This document shows, piece by piece, positions 6,769-7,309 of a stretch of 7,309 bases of DNA. The position numbers were made by a program, and so were the translations under genes. This DNA comes from Selenomonas sp. (GTDB lineage: Bacteria; Bacillota; Negativicutes; Selenomonadales; Selenomonadaceae), in NCBI GenBank assembly GCA_003518745.1, contig DOYB01000144.1, positions 1-7,309 of the forward strand. Direction: 5' to 3'. Under the pieces are notes generated by a model that ran no database searches, was not told where the DNA came from, and saw nothing but the letters and a program-made list of their open reading frames with translations. The stretch's first letter is position 1. Each line of letters opens with the position of its first letter.

Positions 6769-7135
6769 AAATTACCATTCCCTCCCTCTTAATATTGATA
6801 TACAGTGGCATGGAATCTCCGTATTTACTGAACTTTGACAATGTAGCCAGAACAGGAGAGATGAGGACATCATAAGCATCATTAACCTCGTAGGTTTTTT
6901 CATCCATTGAATCTGCCATGTCACGGACTTTATTTTCATCTATGTCCATTACAAGAAACAGGTCTATATCCGAGTCCTCTGTATATGTTCCTCTGGCACA
7001 TGAGCCAAACAATACGATGGATTTCAGTTTTTCCCTATATACAGGTACTATCTTCTCAATGAAGCTAGCAAGGATGTCTGCCAGTCTTGCATCCATCTTC
7101 CTTATTCGCTCAAGGTTCTTGATGCTTATATCCAT
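6758..7135 (-). CDS. Minimal nucleotidyltransferase (MNT), probable antitoxin partner of the HEPN protein
   Basis: A 125-residue DNA polymerase beta-type nucleotidyltransferase. The motif GSCARG (44-49) followed by D56 and D58 fits GSx10DxD exactly, and D89 in AYDVLIS is the likely third metal ligand, so the active site looks intact. In the type VII module the MntA protein neutralises its HEPN partner by transferring AMP to it; this protein has the features for such a reaction, but the substrate here is unknown. The ATG at 7133-7135 has AAGGGG 9 nt upstream. It is the first gene of a two-gene operon and overlaps the HEPN gene by 11 nt. Antitoxin-first order and tight coupling fit a toxin-antitoxin locus. 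It could instead be a stand-alone MNT/HEPN accessory pair of another role. Confidence 0.88.
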   Translation of the reverse strand: MDISIKNLERIRKMDARLADILASFIEKIVPVYREKLKSIVLFGSCARGTYTEDSDIDLFLVMDIDENKVRDMADSMDEKTYEVNDAYDVLISPVLATLSKFSKYGDSMPLYINIKREGMVIYER

Positions 7136-7191
7136 AGGACTTTACCCCTTCCCTTTTACACATTCAACTGAACTAACACTATCTATATTTT

Positions 7192-7219
7192 AGCATATCA
7201 GAAATAGAAAATCATTCAA
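7192..7219 (-). promoter_or_regulatory. Promoter of the MNT/HEPN operon
   Basis: On the minus strand TTGAAT (7214-7219) is the -35 box, followed by a 16-nt spacer ending in TGA and TATGCT (7192-7197), giving an extended -10 (TGnTATGCT). Initiation near 7185 would leave a leader of about 50 nt before the MNT start codon. Confidence 0.5.
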
Positions 7220-7259
7220 TGTCTTTGAATCCTATTAATAAAAATACCAATCATTGAAT
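7214..7259. repeat. 8-bp inverted repeat at the MNT/HEPN promoter
   Basis: ATTCAATG (7214-7221) is repeated in inverse as CATTGAAT (7252-7259). The left arm covers the proposed -35 box. It could be an operator for autoregulation, but the stretch is AT-rich and chance is possible. Confidence 0.35.
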
Positions 7260-7277
7260 TACCTCCCGTCATCACTG

Positions 7278-7309
7278 GTGAACGTACTCCCGCCTATAGA
7301 GGCGGGAGC
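7278..7309 (-). mobile_element. Possible right end of an IS200/IS605-family element (TnpB type), body outside the window
   Basis: A perfect 9-bp stem, CTCCCGCCT (7287-7295) with AGGCGGGAG (7300-7308), closes on a 4-nt loop. On the minus strand it is followed by TACGTTCAC (7278-7286). A GC-rich subterminal hairpin followed by a short TTCAC-like tail resembles the right end of IS605-family elements, whose termini are recognised as hairpins by the TnpA transposase. There is no T-run on the side visible, so it is not a simple terminator of a minus-strand gene. No transposase or tnpB sequence is visible, so this rests on pattern memory only. Confidence 0.4.

Noticed and set aside
7287..7308. Hairpin at the right edge as an intrinsic terminator or a CRISPR repeat
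   Set aside because: No T-run follows on the minus strand, no plus-strand gene ends here, and only one copy is visible, so neither reading is supported.

Overview
The window looks like a chromosomal segment of a low- to mid-GC Firmicute. The tRNA-Ser / SRP RNA / dnaX order on one strand and the smc-ftsY pair on the other are both Firmicutes-type arrangements. The SMC and FtsY protein sequences look closest to Negativicutes (Selenomonas-like); that placement is an impression from the sequence and was not computed.

Left third (1-1376), all on the minus strand: tRNA-Ser(GGA) at 1286-1376, then the bacterial signal recognition particle RNA (ffs, about 1136-1260) with its intrinsic terminator (1098-1120), then dnaX for the DNA polymerase III gamma/tau subunit, starting at 872 and running off the left edge after 290 codons. 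A strong promoter lies just upstream of the tRNA. Between the ffs terminator and dnaX is a long imperfect inverted repeat (about 971-1083) with no assigned function.

Middle (1377-6134): a divergent intergenic region leads into smc (1654-5199, TTG start) and ftsY (5223-6134), which are 23 bp apart and probably one operon. The smc leader has a TATAAT box, and the predicted transcript would begin with a rod-like hairpin of about 59 nt. SMC is the chromosome-condensing ATPase. FtsY is the SRP receptor GTPase, so the receptor gene and the SRP RNA gene lie within about 4 kb of each other.

Right part (6135-7309): a visibly more AT-rich accessory islet convergent to ftsY. It carries a two-gene minus-strand operon: a minimal nucleotidyltransferase (MNT, 6758-7135) followed, with an 11-nt overlap, by a HEPN-domain protein (6274-6768). 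This is the layout of an MNT/HEPN (type VII-like) toxin-antitoxin module. A promoter with an extended -10 box precedes it. The last 32 bases hold a perfect 9-bp hairpin plus a short tail that resembles the right end of an IS200/IS605-family (TnpB-type) element whose body would lie beyond the window.

The best candidates for something under-described are the structured smc leader, the palindrome in front of dnaX, the HEPN protein that lacks the canonical HepT RX4HXY motif, and the structured gap downstream of ftsY.
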